Origin: Syngnathus acus | Taxonomy: Eukaryota > Chordata > Actinopteri > Syngnathiformes > Syngnathidae | Assembly (NCBI RefSeq): GCF_901709675.1 | Contig: NC_051103.1 | Location: 4,759,501-4,823,500 of the forward strand | Length of the DNA stretch: 64,000 nt | Direction: 5' to 3' | Part shown: positions 63,371 through 64,000 of the stretch, piece by piece | How the letters are laid out: the number at the start of each line of letters is the position of its first letter | How positions within the stretch are numbered: the first letter of the stretch is position 1 | The notes under the pieces: generated by a model | Seen by the model: only the letters and a program-made list of their open reading frames with translations | What the model was told of the DNA's origin: nothing | The model's database searches: none | Program-made: the position numbers and the translations under genes

Positions 63371-64000
63371 GTAAGACCACAGTTGTCTACTTTGCGACAT
63401 GTTCATCAGGATGACCTGGATGGACTTAATTAGCACAGGTACATGATATAAATGCAGCAAAGCCGTTAACATCACGGTTAAGTCAATAACCGGGGAGTCT
63501 GTTGGCACATCTTCGGTGACGATGACAAGTCGCGACAGAATAGGCCCCAGGGCGGCATTGGCATGCACGGGAGGAGCAAAAGTACAAGGGCGGCCGTGGA
63601 TGCAGAAAGATGGCAAGAACGGAGTCGGGGGTGGTTGCATTGCATCGATTGTGTCGAGACAGAAAGTTAGCGTGTGCTTGCGGAAAGTTCTCTGACCTCT
63701 CCTCCAAGGACCGTTTCAACTGTGCGGCTGGATTGAGATCATCGGTCATTTCAAAAATCGAAATGTTGAACTACATTGGAGTTCCAAAGACACGCCATTC
63801 CTAATTGACAAAGTTCATTAATACTGCATATTGTTTCATACCGCACATGAATATCCCCTGTGTTATTTATGCATCCATAAATTGGCTCGCGTGACCCAGG
63901 TATGGGTTGCCGTAAATTGTTAAAGGCACGAACGTGCTTGCCAGATGAAGTTAGGTGGTGTCACGGCTCACGGCGTCCATTTAAATACGCATGAAGTTAC
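63371..64000 (+). other. Intron to the right edge
   Basis: Sequence after the donor at 63371; no further exon is seen before the window ends. Confidence 0.5.

Overview
This window is nuclear DNA from a ray-finned fish, most likely a percomorph/acanthomorph teleost. The evidence is intron-exon structure with GT-AG splicing, many short dinucleotide microsatellites, degenerate fish-type interspersed repeats, and a pancreatic-peptide-Y form of peptide YY (Trp at mature position 17) that is typical of spiny-rayed fish. I cannot name the species. It is not prokaryotic: there are no operons, CRISPR arrays or phage, and most of the long open frames are shadows or low-complexity artefacts.

Five protein-coding genes lie head to tail on the plus strand. 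(1) rara, retinoic acid receptor alpha, isoform alpha-2, has eight coding exons from 15588 to 37297 (454 aa) and introns of 13.5, 3.5 and 3.1 kb. (2) mki67, the Ki-67 chromosome-periphery protein, has thirteen coding exons from 40504 to 46902 (1655 aa). (3) tut1, the U6 snRNA terminal uridylyltransferase / Star-PAP, has ten coding exons from 47795 to 51937 (785 aa). (4) pyyb, peptide YYb (PY), has three coding exons from 57444 to 58586 (94 aa). (5) Two candidate alternative first exons of mpp2 (membrane-palmitoylated MAGUK 2) lie at 62064-62094 and 63280-63370; the rest of that gene would be beyond the right edge. All splice phases were checked by hand and give unbroken frames for the four complete genes.

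Region by region: 1-14.6 kb is non-coding sequence upstream of the rara alpha-2 promoter, with microsatellites and poly-purine/pyrimidine runs but no supportable exon; the alpha-1-specific exon was not found. At 14651-14701 sit two tandem DR5 retinoic acid response elements followed by a core that resembles the classical RAR-beta-2 promoter, then a roughly 0.85 kb leader with several short upstream ORFs. The rara introns hold a five-half-site nuclear-receptor cluster, a LINE reverse-transcriptase relic, a SINE-like repeat, a hAT-like MITE and an AT-rich tandem repeat. 37.3-39.4 kb is the likely rara 3' UTR. 39.7-40.2 kb is the mki67 promoter, with CCAAT, E2F-like and CHR elements. 52-57 kb and 59-62 kb are gene-poor.

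The genes do not form a pathway. rara is a ligand-gated transcription factor that probably autoregulates through its own DR5 elements; mki67 carries a cell-cycle promoter; tut1 acts in nuclear RNA 3'-end modification; pyyb encodes an amidated gut/pancreatic/brain peptide. Their grouping is of interest as synteny: relatives of human 17q21 genes (RARA, PYY, MPP2) are interleaved with MKI67 (human 10q) and TUT1 (human 11q).
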